Assembly: GCA_029547705.1 (NCBI GenBank)
Contig: JAKPOU010000055.1
Span: 1-64,000, forward strand
Direction: 5' to 3'
Source of the DNA: Bacteroidota bacterium
GTDB taxonomy: Bacteria > Bacteroidota > Bacteroidia > Bacteroidales > VadinHA17
Length of the DNA: 64,000 bases
Shown: in pieces, positions 18,176-26,701 of the stretch
Numbering within the stretch: the stretch's first letter is position 1
Layout: every line of letters begins with the position of its first letter
Program-made: the position numbers and the translations under genes
The notes under the pieces: generated by a model
What the model was told of the DNA's origin: nothing
What the model saw: the letters and a program-made list of their open reading frames with translations, nothing else
Databases searched by the model: none

Positions 18176-19123
18176 TTACAAGGCAAGATTTGCCTGATCC
18201 CCGTTTTGGTTCGCTTTTCCCGGGGATTTTTTCTTTCGGCTTGTTTTTGTTTTATCAGGAATATCCGGACTGCCTGCCTTCGTTTCCGGCGTACTGTCTT
18301 CCTTAGTTGTCAATTCCGTATCAGCGCTTGTTACAGGTACTGCCTCTCCCGGAAAATCTTCTGATTCTGCCGTGGACTCGTTTTGGGCTGCCTCGTTCAC
18401 TGTATTGCGGCTTTTATTTTGCCCGGCCGGTTTAGAAGCTGGTGCGGCTTCCGGATGTCTGAAATGCATAATATCATCCGTCCTGTCCGGCTTGTTGCCC
18501 TGTCCCTTGTGTTCTGTGCCCCTTGCCCTGAGTCTGCGGATCTCGTTGAAATGATCCATTGACATCTTCTCCCGCGCCAGGCGGGACTGCTTCCTGTATT
18601 CTTCAAATTCGGCCTTCAGTTCTTCCAGATCAGTTCTTGTACGTTTAGCCACAATGAGATTTCGTCTGAATATCAGGAATCCGATTAAGAGAGTTCCGGC
18701 AAGAGATGCAACAATAATCCACATTACCGAATTATAGGCAGCCTTGTTGACATTTATGCCAAGAACTTTAATGCTGTTCTTGGTCTTTATGGCCTCATCC
18801 AGACCGGCTCTGGCACCGGCTACAAGCATATTCAGGGAATCTATTCTGATGTTGAGTCTGCTTTTCCCCAGACTGAGTTCTGCAATCCTTGAATATGAGG
18901 CTCTCAGACTGTCAAGCGTATTCCTTTTTATCTGCTGGAACATGTCTTCCCGTATTGCACGGTAATAATCATAAATCCTGGTTCTTTCCTCTATATAATT
19001 CAATTGTTCCGTCATCTTTCCCTGTTTCAGAACCTCCGGCATTTCTGCCTGACCTGTGCAGACGGGTCTGAATACGGATAGCAGAATAATTAATAAAATA
19101 GCTCTTAAAATATTATAATTCAT
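18176..19123 (-). CDS. Membrane-anchored coiled-coil protein of unknown function
   Basis: A 315-residue protein with an N-terminal signal peptide (through CTGQ), a periplasmic helical region (about 30-125), one membrane segment near 132-152 (WIIVASLAGTLLIGFLIF), then a cytosolic coiled coil (LEELKAEFEEYRKQSRLAREK) and a disordered Lys/Pro/Glu-rich tail from about 215. Proteins of this build in Bacteroidota are often mislabelled as tRNA (guanine-N1)-methyltransferase; nothing here supports that. It could be a scaffold or envelope-tethering protein. No operon partner is close. Confidence 0.7.
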   Translation of the reverse strand: MNYNILRAILLIILLSVFRPVCTGQAEMPEVLKQGKMTEQLNYIEERTRIYDYYRAIREDMFQQIKRNTLDSLRASYSRIAELSLGKSRLNIRIDSLNMLVAGARAGLDEAIKTKNSIKVLGINVNKAAYNSVMWIIVASLAGTLLIGFLIFRRNLIVAKRTRTDLEELKAEFEEYRKQSRLAREKMSMDHFNEIRRLRARGTEHKGQGNKPDRTDDIMHFRHPEAAPASKPAGQNKSRNTVNEAAQNESTAESEDFPGEAVPVTSADTELTTKEDSTPETKAGSPDIPDKTKTSRKKKSPGKANQNGDQANLAL

Positions 19124-19545
19124 TCTCTTTGACAGTTAGCGGTAATATGATCTCAAAAATTGCCTTTATTGAGCTAACGAATTTAAAGAATAATTATTTT
19201 AAAGAAAAATGAAGTATTTAATTTGTTTTAATCCGGAGTATATAGAATATCATTGTGTTACATTGATGATGCGTTTTCTCATTCACGTAATAAATTCATG
19301 ATTATTCATGTGAGATAATCATTAACCAGTGAATGAACAATGAAATCGTGCCTTGATAATGAATTGAATATGTGTAAACTAAATGTTTGTCAGGAAACCG
19401 GATTAAGCCGGATTTATAAGAAACAGCTGAAAATTAATTCGGGAACAATTTCCGGGGAGTCAGGCTTTAACAATGTAATAATCTTTCAGAATATTGCTGT
19501 AAAATATTTCTTATTGTTAAATTCGTAGTGTTAAAAGAGTTATCT
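19124..19545. other. Intergenic region between divergent envelope genes
   Basis: 422 AT-rich bases. TCATTCAC (19279-19286) and GTGAATGA (19329-19336) form an inverted repeat, with ATTCACGTAA/ATTCATGTGA variants between them. A 62-codon frame here shows no coding character. Confidence 0.35.
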
Positions 19546-20151
19546 ATGAAAAAACCATCTCTTTTCATATTTCTTGTGCTGATAGTTCCGGCTTCTGTAA
19601 TTTACTCCCAGTATTCGGCATATAATGCCGACCATTCATTCAGATATTATGCAACACCGGGTTTTGTGAATATTACTGAATTCCATGGAGCTGCCGGACT
19701 GATTGATTATGAGGGACCGGGTGAATCATCACAGGATCGCGAATCCCTTAATTCGGATTATTATTTCGGAGTTTCAAATGTATTTGGATATCAGATCGAC
19801 AGAAACTTTTTTGCAGGAATAGGAGTGGGATTTTTTCATTATGAGCTGGATAATTTATTTCCTTTTTATCTTGAATACAAATACAGTATGTATATGAAAA
19901 GGTTTACGCTGTATTTTTACGGAGACGGAGGTACTTTATTTAAGCCTGATCCTGACCGGTTTTCCGATGAATCTAAAATCTTTATCAATCCCGGATTTGG
20001 TATAAGCCGTACCATCACTCCTAAAACGGAAATTAACCTTTCTGCCGGATACATGGTTCAGGCACGAACCACTATTTCGAGGGTGACATTCCTCAATATC
20101 AAATTAGGTGTGTCCTTCCGGAGAAATGCATTCAGAATGTTCAGGAACTGA
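19546..20151 (+). CDS. Outer-membrane beta-barrel protein, paralogue A
   Basis: Exported protein of about 201 residues with a signal peptide ending IYSQ. The mature part alternates aromatic and polar residues and ends in an aromatic-containing strand, as in small outer-membrane barrels. Shared blocks with the next gene include ATPGFVNI, NVFGYQ, SKIF(I/L)NPG and GISRTITP. ATG 19546 is chosen because it directly precedes the signal peptide; an upstream start at 19528 would add six residues. It and the next gene form a tandem duplicate pair of unknown function, possibly porin-like or structural. Confidence 0.7.
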   Translation: MKKPSLFIFLVLIVPASVIYSQYSAYNADHSFRYYATPGFVNITEFHGAAGLIDYEGPGESSQDRESLNSDYYFGVSNVFGYQIDRNFFAGIGVGFFHYELDNLFPFYLEYKYSMYMKRFTLYFYGDGGTLFKPDPDRFSDESKIFINPGFGISRTITPKTEINLSAGYMVQARTTISRVTFLNIKLGVSFRRNAFRMFRN

Positions 20152-20264
20152 TAATTTTTTAAAATACAGGGCCGGATTTCATTTTTTAAGACACAAAATG
20201 CGGGCTGATACGTTATAAAGTATTATTCAGAGAATTATTTCAACTCTGTGTAATGCTTTTTTTA

Positions 20265-20272
20265 TAAATTTG
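20265..20272 (+). promoter_or_regulatory. -7 box (TAAATTTG)
   Basis: TAAATTTG matches the Bacteroidota -7 consensus and lies 21 bases before the start of paralogue B, so the second copy can be expressed independently of the first. No clear -33 TTTG. Confidence 0.45.
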
Positions 20273-20293
20273 TGATCCTGTAATACGGTTATT

Positions 20294-20869
20294 ATGAAGA
20301 AATTCATTGGTTTTCTGTTACTTATCGGATTATTTTCTCCCGGACTGCTCAGTCAGCAGTCAACTTCCGTTACCAATCCTTCATTCAGATATCAGGCAAC
20401 GCCCGGATTTGTTAATATATCAGAAATAAATGGCGGAAGCGGATCATATTACTGTGATCCGGCAGTGTCGAAATACTATTTCGGACTTACAAATGTTTTC
20501 GGTTACCAGTTTTCCAGGAGTTTTATGGGCGGAATCGGGCTGGGTTATTTTCAGCTTGATAAAGGTTTTTATCTGCCTCTTTACCTGGAAAACAAATACA
20601 GTTTTTATCTGAAAAGTTTTACAGCTTCAGCAATACTGGACGGGGGAGTATTAATAGATCATTCTGCTCCTCTGGATGATTCTAAAATATTCCTTAATCC
20701 CGGTGCAGGAATCAGCCGGACTATTACTCCAAACCTGGAAATCAGCTTTTCGGCCGGATACATGATCCAGAACAGAACTACACTCTCGCGGGTTGGTTTT
20801 TTAAATTGCAAAGCCGGACTGATTTACCGGAAAAACCCTTTCAGAATGTTTAAAAGCGGAAAGAATTAG
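20294..20869 (+). CDS. Outer-membrane beta-barrel protein, paralogue B
   Basis: A 191-residue exported protein with signal peptide ending LLSQ, clearly homologous along its length to the preceding gene (ATPGFVNIS, SKYYFGLTNVFGYQ, GIGLGYFQL, NPGAGISRTITP, SAGYMIQNRTTLSRV). It is shorter by a loop near residue 45. The two genes are 142 bases apart. Function is unknown; the conserved barrel pattern suggests an outer-membrane protein of small size. Confidence 0.7.
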   Translation: MKKFIGFLLLIGLFSPGLLSQQSTSVTNPSFRYQATPGFVNISEINGGSGSYYCDPAVSKYYFGLTNVFGYQFSRSFMGGIGLGYFQLDKGFYLPLYLENKYSFYLKSFTASAILDGGVLIDHSAPLDDSKIFLNPGAGISRTITPNLEISFSAGYMIQNRTTLSRVGFLNCKAGLIYRKNPFRMFKSGKN

Positions 20870-21035
20870 AGGATCTGCTCTTAAAATCATAACAGCTTCA
20901 TTGGCGGAAATCACTGGCTGATCATTCTTTTTTGATTAAAACCCGGGATGCGGATTTCAGGTTTCATACTGGCAGTAAATTCTCATCAACTATAATTTTA
21001 ACCGTGACATAAGCCTGAAATTCTGGTTTATGCCA

Positions 21036-22283
21036 TCAGATTTTTATCAGTTTTACCGGATGAATGGAATTCTTTCCTATTCTGAACAAATACAGGCCCG
21101 AAGTTAAATGGCTGATATTTATTACATTCTCTTTACCATAGAGTTTCCCTCTTAATACAGTTTGTCCTGAAAGACTGATCAGTGAATAATCTTCATTTCT
21201 GTCATTTTCCTTTTTTTTAACTATCAGACAATTATCTTCACGCACGAGATAAACCTTATAATCATCATTTTTGCCGGGCCGGTCCACGGATGGGTTTCCG
21301 GGCTTAAGATAATGTTGCAGGAATGGATCCAGGCTGACTATATGTAATTTTTGACGGATATTCAGGAACTGGAAATATTCATTTGTAATATAGTATTTCA
21401 ATCCGTCCGAAGTGGTGATTCCTTCAGTCTGGTGAAAAGGCAGTGATATATCGATCCTTCTTTTATTTCCGCTGAAAAAGTCCGGATTATTAAAATCATA
21501 AAGCAGAAAAATAAAAGGTTCAAGAAGAGGAGTATAACCGCAAAGTGCTATCAGTTTTTTTGATTCCAGATATACTGCACCGGTGATCAGTCCCCTTACA
21601 TCAAGTGTATTCTTTCTGACAGCAGTATGGGTGCCCGGTATTTTTGGCAGGGAATAGCAGGTCGTTTTTTGACTGATCCATTGCTTGGTAAAAAGATATA
21701 TGCTGTCGGCAGATACGATAAAAGCCTCACAATCGAAATCAGTGTAGTTTGAAGAAGCAGGACTGAAATCTGTCTGATCGGGATAGGAGAATCTGATTGT
21801 GTCAATTATCAGGCGCTCATTAACAATAGAATTTTTACTGATTCTCAGTATCATCAGATCTGTCCGGTTCCCGGATGAATTATTGCCGAAATCCCCTATA
21901 TAAATGAAATCCCTGTCCTGGGATATTTCTTCCCAGTCCCTGTTAACTGTACCTTCCAGGGTATATGACTGAATAATATTTCCCCTCACTGTATCCAGTG
22001 AATAAAGGTTTATATCATCACTGTCATTATGGGTCCATAAGCGGTCATTCCAGATTACCAGTCCTGATGTTTCGACAAGCCTGTTGTCCAGGTTCAGGCT
22101 AATGTCCGGGCTTACCGAGGTGGTGGAATAAATACAGCTGCCATCATTTATCGTTGCAGAAGAATTATAATTGAGCGCTGGCGGATCAGTACAGCCTTGT
22201 ATTTGAGCTGTGGTATTAATGCTGTATAACATCATTAGAAATACCACAATGAATAATTTCCCGGTTTGCCTGCAAATTTGCAT
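21036..22283 (-). CDS. Secreted beta-propeller-like protein with T9SS sorting domain
   Basis: A 415-residue exported protein. After the signal peptide (to about residue 27) comes one Cys-containing repeat of the GCTDPxxxNYNxxAxxxDGSC type (GCTDPPALNYN, INDGSC). The following 250 residues have repeating strands (SGLVIWNDRLWTHND, YIGDFGNN, LFTKQW) typical of a beta-propeller seen in extracellular phytase or SMP-30-like proteins. The tail from about residue 345 (SLISLSGQTVLRGKLYG, TSGLYLFRIG, ending VKLIKI) fits a type A T9SS sorting domain. No enzyme residues can be assigned. Confidence 0.75.
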   Translation of the reverse strand: MQICRQTGKLFIVVFLMMLYSINTTAQIQGCTDPPALNYNSSATINDGSCIYSTTSVSPDISLNLDNRLVETSGLVIWNDRLWTHNDSDDINLYSLDTVRGNIIQSYTLEGTVNRDWEEISQDRDFIYIGDFGNNSSGNRTDLMILRISKNSIVNERLIIDTIRFSYPDQTDFSPASSNYTDFDCEAFIVSADSIYLFTKQWISQKTTCYSLPKIPGTHTAVRKNTLDVRGLITGAVYLESKKLIALCGYTPLLEPFIFLLYDFNNPDFFSGNKRRIDISLPFHQTEGITTSDGLKYYITNEYFQFLNIRQKLHIVSLDPFLQHYLKPGNPSVDRPGKNDDYKVYLVREDNCLIVKKKENDRNEDYSLISLSGQTVLRGKLYGKENVINISHLTSGLYLFRIGKNSIHPVKLIKI

Positions 22284-22675
22284 TTACTGTTCTTTTAGCT
22301 GTACAAAATTGTTTTTATGTACGGTATTATTTCAATGCAGCAGTACAGGTTCTGACTATGAAGTGGCATTCCAGCCAGGCAATATTGTACTTACTAAGCC
22401 ATATTGTCCCGATTCTGCAATAATGCATTATCTCTGCAGTATTGCACCTGCTCAGCAGCATTGTTATTCCAACTGTACAGTTACAAAAATAACTAATATT
22501 AATATACTTATGACTCTGTCCTTTCCGGTGGAATTCATTTTCGGACAGGACTATGGTGTCGGCAGCGGGATATTTAGGAGAGGAAATGCAATCTGCAATA
22601 ATAATCAGTATGTTCCGAAAATAAATTTAACTTTGACAGATTGTTCAAATATCACCTTCAGTTCTGTTTGTTTTC
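22284..22675. other. Intergenic region with promoter for the following gene
   Basis: 392 bases. A 158-codon plus-strand frame runs through it but is extremely Cys-rich, lacks a signal or domain pattern and overlaps the opposite gene, so it is not called. The -7 box at 22628 is the only clear site. Confidence 0.4.
22628..22635 (+). promoter_or_regulatory. -7 box (TAACTTTG)
   Basis: TAACTTTG fits TAnnTTTG and lies 40 bases before the ATG at 22676. It supports that ATG as the start of an independent gene. No -33 match. Confidence 0.45.
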
Positions 22676-23329
22676 ATGAGGCATAATTTATTTATTTTTC
22701 TGATTTCTTTCCTCTTTTTATGTTCCGGTCAATCATGTGCGACATTTAAAAATGTCGGGGAGCTTATCGGGAAATCTACGCGCAGACAGCTGGCGGACAA
22801 TGAATCTCCGGATAATTATTCAGAATCCATAACAGGATTCCTGGGAATTGTAAAACATACTGTCTGCGGCAGTGAAAAATGGGCAGATCCTCTTGGGATT
22901 CAGGGGGGAATAATTTATCCTTTTTACAGGATAAATGATTTAATTGATCTGAGAATTGAAGCAAATATAAGTATGCAGGGTGCCAAATGGGAGGAATCAG
23001 GAATAAGGGGGAGAACTAATCTTCTATATGTCAACACTCCGGTAGTTGCCAGGTATCTGACGGATTTCGGATTTTATGCAGAGGGGGGAATACAAAGTGG
23101 TTTTTTGATAAGTGCCAGAAAATATGAGGGGACGGTGGAGAACTACAAGAAAAATTTCCGCTCAGTGGATCTTTCCATTCCGCTGGGAATTGGTTATGAA
23201 TTCAGGAATAATTTCGGTATCGGTATAAGAATAATTCCCGGTTTTACTGATATTACAAGATATTCTTCAGCTTATGACAGGAATTTTGTTATGGCATTCA
23301 GGGGAACCTATATTTTCAGTTTTAAATAG
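22676..23329 (+). CDS. Outer-membrane beta-barrel protein, PorT-like fold
   Basis: A 217-residue exported protein with signal peptide and a possible lipobox (SGQSC). The body has the pattern of the outer-membrane beta-barrel family common in Bacteroidota: IQGGIIYPFYRI, VVARYLTDFGFYAEGGIQSGFLIS, LGIGYEF, GIGIRIIPGFTDI and a final aromatic strand TYIFSFK. Such proteins are usually annotated PorT-like or OmpW-like without known function. It converges with a small minus-strand gene 7 bases downstream. Confidence 0.7.
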   Translation: MRHNLFIFLISFLFLCSGQSCATFKNVGELIGKSTRRQLADNESPDNYSESITGFLGIVKHTVCGSEKWADPLGIQGGIIYPFYRINDLIDLRIEANISMQGAKWEESGIRGRTNLLYVNTPVVARYLTDFGFYAEGGIQSGFLISARKYEGTVENYKKNFRSVDLSIPLGIGYEFRNNFGIGIRIIPGFTDITRYSSAYDRNFVMAFRGTYIFSFK

Positions 23330-23336
23330 TACCGGC

Positions 23337-23642
23337 TTAGGCTATCCCGGGTGAGATTCTGTCTCCCTGTCTTTTCCAGAAATCTGTAAAACTCTTCCAT
23401 TCGGATTCGACGTCGTCTTTATGGCCGTAATGTAATAAATGCCACTTGCCTTCCAGCAGATCTTTTTCCCAGATACCGTAATAACGGATATTGTTGATGA
23501 CAGTTTTGGTATATTTGGCTATCAGGTCGCCATTATGTTTCTTTATAACGCCGGAAATTATTTCCCCCTTTAGCAAAGCATTCCGGATTGGTCTGCTGAA
23601 ATTCAACAATTTCACTTTATCCGTATCTTGAGACTTTTTCAT
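23337..23642 (-). CDS. Small hypothetical protein
   Basis: A 101-residue soluble protein with no signal peptide and no motif I recognise. It is Lys- and Trp-rich (IRYYGIWEKDLLEGKWHLLHYG, split by charged residues) and likely a small alpha/beta fold. Bounded by convergent and tandem neighbours, it has no visible promoter box. Reality is supported by lack of overlap with a better frame and a normal start, nothing more. Confidence 0.5.
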   Translation of the reverse strand: MKKSQDTDKVKLLNFSRPIRNALLKGEIISGVIKKHNGDLIAKYTKTVINNIRYYGIWEKDLLEGKWHLLHYGHKDDVESEWKSFTDFWKRQGDRISPGIA

Positions 23643-23725
23643 ATTTTCAGGTTTTGGTTAAATATGTTGATATTATTGACTTTCTGACATAGTAATACGA
23701 TAAAATGACCGGAAATGTTTCAATA

Positions 23726-23750
23726 CAAAAAAGATCAGGGTACCTGATCT
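23726..23750 (-). terminator. Rho-independent terminator
   Basis: AGATCAGG-GTA-CCTGATCT is a perfect hairpin (23732-23750), and on the minus strand it is followed by TTTTTTG. It terminates the small lipoprotein gene beginning at 24060. Confidence 0.8.
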
Positions 23751-23817
23751 CTGATAGCGGATTATATTCCGGCCCGGCAGCCTGTCGCCCGGAACTATGT
23801 TCAATGCAGCGTTTTTA

Positions 23818-24060
23818 TTAACGGAAAGCCCTGAATGTCTTTTTATAGCTTTTTTCAGGTGCTTTCCTGTATTTACTGTGAACATTTTTCCTGGCTTTTT
23901 TATTATGTCCGGAATAAAAAGCCCTGTTCCGTTTTTGCTGGGTATTGTCAAGCATCATCAGCCCCCCGAGTTCTCTGAGATTCCTTTTGCCGGCGTAACA
24001 TCCTGTCATTGAAACCGAGATCAGGAAGCTGAAAATGATAATTTTTGCCAGTCTTTTCAT
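23818..24060 (-). CDS. Small basic lipoprotein
   Basis: An 80-residue protein with a signal peptide and clear lipobox (SVSMTGC, Cys21). The mature part is very basic (KKARKNVHSKYRKAPEKSYKK), unusual for a lipoprotein and suggestive of binding to acidic surface polymers, which is inference. A perfect terminator follows 68 bases downstream, supporting a single-gene transcript. An overlapping frame (23673-23951) lacks a leader and is not used. Confidence 0.65.
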   Translation of the reverse strand: MKRLAKIIIFSFLISVSMTGCYAGKRNLRELGGLMMLDNTQQKRNRAFYSGHNKKARKNVHSKYRKAPEKSYKKTFRAFR

Positions 24061-24393
24061 AATGCCTTCTTTTTAAGAAACCGTTCTGCTAATCAGGGTT
24101 TAATGCATAATATGGTCATTTCATGATTCTTTCAAAGTACTTTTACGTTTGGTTAGGGAAAATGTTCCTCAGTTTCTTTCAGCAAAACACTCTTATGGCT
24201 TCCGGTAATAATATCTTATCCTGATGTATGCCAGATAAACACACTGTAGTCGTGTGTCAGGAAGTTTAAAAAAGCCTGAATTCCTCCGTTGTGCAGATAA
24301 ATAATAAAGATCCTTTCCGGTTTATCCCTGATTCTGCTAACGGAATTCATTCACGGCGACTTATTATGCCAGATTTCTTAATGGATCAGGAGG
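24061..24393. other. Intergenic region
   Basis: 333 bases between the small lipoprotein and the tmRNA terminator. No gene or clear promoter is visible; a short CACAC...GTGTG inverted pair occurs near 24240-24257. Confidence 0.35.
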
Positions 24394-24428
24394 GAAAAAA
24401 AGAAACCACAATCGTTACGAATGTGGTT
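24394..24428 (-). terminator. Terminator of the tmRNA gene
   Basis: On the minus strand, AACCACAT and TGTGGTT form a hairpin (24404-24428) followed by TTTTTTT (24395-24401), directly after the 3' end of tmRNA. Confidence 0.8.
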
Positions 24429-24433
24429 CGTAG

Positions 24434-24826
24434 TGGAGTTGGCGGGAGTCGAACCCGCGTCCAGACATGGAGACCATACGCTTTCTACATGCTTAGTTCT
24501 GCTTGTTTTTCGTGACCTGCCAGCTGCAGAACAAGCTAACCGGCCCTTAGTTCCTGATTTTCTCGTCATCCGACCGGAACAATCTTCTGACCAGCCCCGA
24601 ATTCCGTGCGCCTCCTTGCCGGGTTGGATCAGGGCCTGACCGCCCGGGAGACGTCCCGTCCCGGAACCTGGTTCCGGGATAAAGCTTAAGTTACTTTATT
24701 CGCTTAAGCAGCGAGAGCGTAATTATATTCGCCAGTTATTGTTTTGTGACACTGTTCAAGCGACGCGCCACCACACGCTGCATGCTTACATACCACCCCT
24801 CATGCTGTCAAAACCAAGTCAACCCC
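24434..24826 (-). ncRNA. ssrA: Transfer-messenger RNA (tmRNA)
   Basis: Rescues stalled ribosomes and tags the unfinished protein for degradation. The 3' tRNA-like part reads GGACGCGGGTTCGACTCCCG then CCAACTCCA on the minus strand. The 5' end GGGGTTG (24826-24820) pairs with CAACTCC (24441-24435), including the typical G-U third pair, giving a transcript of about 393 nucleotides. The tag reading frame is GGC to TAA at 24733-24704 and encodes GEYNYALAA, close to the Bacteroidota tag GENNYALAA. CCA is not encoded: the discriminator A is followed by CTA. A strong hairpin (TCCCGGAACC/GGTTCCGGGA) follows the tag frame as one of the pseudoknot stems. SmpB is not in the window. Confidence 0.96.
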
Positions 24827-24835
24827 TGAGCTGTT

Positions 24836-24976
24836 GCAGGCCGGACTAATCCCGAAATACCCTTAAAACTTCCTTCCGGGCGGATCAGTTCCCGGACATT
24901 GCCGGTCCTCTTCAACTTATTGCCTGAATAATTGTTTCTTTTATCAGGTTGAAGTATGCCGTCACTGCCGGCCTGC
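24836..24976 (-). ncRNA. Candidate structured RNA or tmRNA leader
   Basis: GCAGGCCGG (24836-24844) and CCGGCCTGC (24968-24976) are perfect complements 123 bases apart and can close a junction. Inside are a hairpin made of CTTCAA (24910-24915) with TTGAAG (24949-24954) and CCTGA (24923-24927) with TCAGG (24944-24948); another of GGAC (24894-24897) with GTCC (24905-24908); and a competing CCGGG (24876-24880) with CCCGG (24891-24895). A -7 box lies just upstream on the minus strand and mature tmRNA begins ten bases downstream, so this may be a processed leader or a separate small RNA. No known family recognised. Confidence 0.4.
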
Positions 24977-24993
24977 AGGTATGCAATTCTTTG

Positions 24994-25001
24994 CAAAGAT
25001 A
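24994..25001 (-). promoter_or_regulatory. -7 box for leftward transcription toward tmRNA
   Basis: Reads TATCTTTG on the minus strand, the same sequence as the wza operon box. The -33 region is not a match. Transcription from here would include about 160 bases before mature tmRNA. Confidence 0.4.
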
Positions 25002-25355
25002 CGATTTTAATAACTTAACCGGAAATCATTATCAAAAATCAGACCATTTGATGATATAGTGAAACCAGTTTGATTTTTAACCGTAAAATATTTCCGGTCC
25101 GTGAGGAACCGGATGCCCGCATATGACTTGAAAAACGAATTTAAAAACGGACTGATCAGAGTCAACAGGGATTTTATAAGTGAGACAAAATGAAAGAATA
25201 AACAACCTTCTGTAAGTGAATTCTTTTTGTGAAGGGAAGTTTCCGTGTTTTAAAGATTATGTTATAGTTAATCATTATTTTGATGAAGTTTCATTATTAC
25301 TTTTACCTGTAAAATTACCAGGATATCGTATTCTTCAATATATTAGCAAAGATCA

Positions 25356-26507
25356 ATGAATAAAAAGAGAATATATCTGTCTTCCCCGCACATGGGGGGT
25401 ACTGAGGAAAAATATGTCGGGGAAGCTTTCAGCAGTAACTGGATTGCACCTCTTGGACCAAATGTGGATGCTTTTGAAAAGTCAGTCGCTGAATATTGTG
25501 GAATTGAACACGCAGTTGCACTGAGCTCCGGTACCGCAGCCATACATCTGGCTCTTATAATGCTGGGAATCAAAGCCGGAGATGAGGTGATGGCATCAAC
25601 ATTTACTTTTTCGGCAACGGTTAATCCCATCACGTATGTGGGTGCAATTCCGGTTCTGATTGACAGTGAACCCGGAACCTGGAATATGGATCCCGGCCTT
25701 CTGGAACAGGCCATACTGGAGCGCAGTTCCGGTAATTCAAAGCGGAAAATAAAGGCAATAATTGTGGTTCATCTGTACGGAATGCCCGCCAATATGGACA
25801 GGATAACGGAAATAGCCGCCAGATATGAAATTCCGCTTATTGAGGATGCTGCCGAGGCACTGGGAAGCAGATTCAGTGGTATTCAGACAGGTACCTTTGG
25901 GAAAATGGGAATTTTATCCTTTAACGGAAACAAGATAATAACCACTTCAGGTGGCGGGGCATTGATCTGCAATGATAAGGGACTGGCAGACAGGGCCAGG
26001 TTCCTGTCAACTCAGGCACGTGACAATGCTCCTCATTATCAGCATAGCCAGATAGGGTATAATTATCGCATGAGTAATGTACTGGCCGGAATAGGTATCG
26101 GTCAGATGGAGGTCCTGGAAGAAAGAGTGAAAGCGAGAAGGAATAATCATTTCTTTTACAAAAAGAATCTTGAAAAGTTTGAAGAAATTAGTTTCCTGAA
26201 TGAACCCGGGGAATCATATTTTTCGAACTTCTGGCTGACAACCATTCTGATTGATCCTGCCCGGACAAGGGTGACCAGGGAAGAACTGCAGACTGCCCTG
26301 GAAAATGAGAACATTGAATCGCGGCCGTTATGGAAACCTATGCATCTTCAGCCCGTTTTTTCATCCTGCCCGGTATACCAGACTGGTGTTTCGGAAGACT
26401 TTTTCAACAGGGGGCTCTGCCTGCCTTCCGGATCAAACCTTACAGATGATGACCGTGAGAGAATAATGAATGTAATTACAAAAACCCTGTCACGGGGCAG
26501 AAGATGA
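25356..26507 (+). CDS. DegT/DnrJ/EryC1/StrS-family sugar aminotransferase
   Basis: PLP-dependent enzyme that transaminates a nucleotide-linked keto sugar to an amino sugar. It has YCGIEHAVALSSGTAAIHLAL, the PLP aspartate region EDAAEALGS, and the lysine loop SFNGNKIITTSGGGA, where the Lys forms the internal aldimine. At 383 residues it has normal length. The N-terminus (YLSSPHMGG) resembles polysaccharide-locus enzymes of the PglE type. The keto-sugar dehydratase expected to feed it is not in the window. It is the first gene of a plus-strand run of sugar and envelope genes but is separated from the next by 194 bases. Confidence 0.88.
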   Translation: MNKKRIYLSSPHMGGTEEKYVGEAFSSNWIAPLGPNVDAFEKSVAEYCGIEHAVALSSGTAAIHLALIMLGIKAGDEVMASTFTFSATVNPITYVGAIPVLIDSEPGTWNMDPGLLEQAILERSSGNSKRKIKAIIVVHLYGMPANMDRITEIAARYEIPLIEDAAEALGSRFSGIQTGTFGKMGILSFNGNKIITTSGGGALICNDKGLADRARFLSTQARDNAPHYQHSQIGYNYRMSNVLAGIGIGQMEVLEERVKARRNNHFFYKKNLEKFEEISFLNEPGESYFSNFWLTTILIDPARTRVTREELQTALENENIESRPLWKPMHLQPVFSSCPVYQTGVSEDFFNRGLCLPSGSNLTDDDRERIMNVITKTLSRGRR

Positions 26508-26701
26508 TGAATGTTTCATTGTAATTGCAGAGGGAGAATGTAGTAACTCCGAAAAATTCTTATTGCCCCGGGCAACTTTATTTTCCACAGTTTTTATATC
26601 ACGGATTATGTTTATATCCGGGAATTATGTTTCTGAAATATTGAACAATAATATTCAAATTAGTGTATTTTTAAATCAGGAATCATAATTAACAGTCAGT
26701 C

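Larger units (their letters stand above)
24827..25355. other. Intergenic region upstream of tmRNA and of the aminotransferase gene
   Basis: 529 bases. The first 150 fold into several stems (separate entry), and a -7 box for leftward transcription lies at 24994-25001. The remaining 350 bases before 25356 are AT-rich, contain no gene and presumably carry the aminotransferase promoter, for which no exact box is seen. Confidence 0.45.

Noticed and set aside
22210-22686. 158-codon plus-strand frame with many cysteines
   Set aside because: It overlaps the start of the opposite T9SS gene, has no signal or domain pattern, and a -7 box inside it drives the next gene instead.
23673-23951. 92-codon minus-strand frame overlapping the small lipoprotein
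   Set aside because: The alternative frame (23818-24060) has a signal peptide and lipobox; this one has neither and runs through the terminator.
24421-24639. Open frame with VELAGVEPAS-like translation
   Set aside because: It is the well-known spurious translation of the antisense strand of the tmRNA 3' end.
24808-24996. 62-codon minus-strand frame upstream of tmRNA
   Set aside because: It overlaps the tmRNA 5' end and the structured leader; its frame is better explained by RNA structure.
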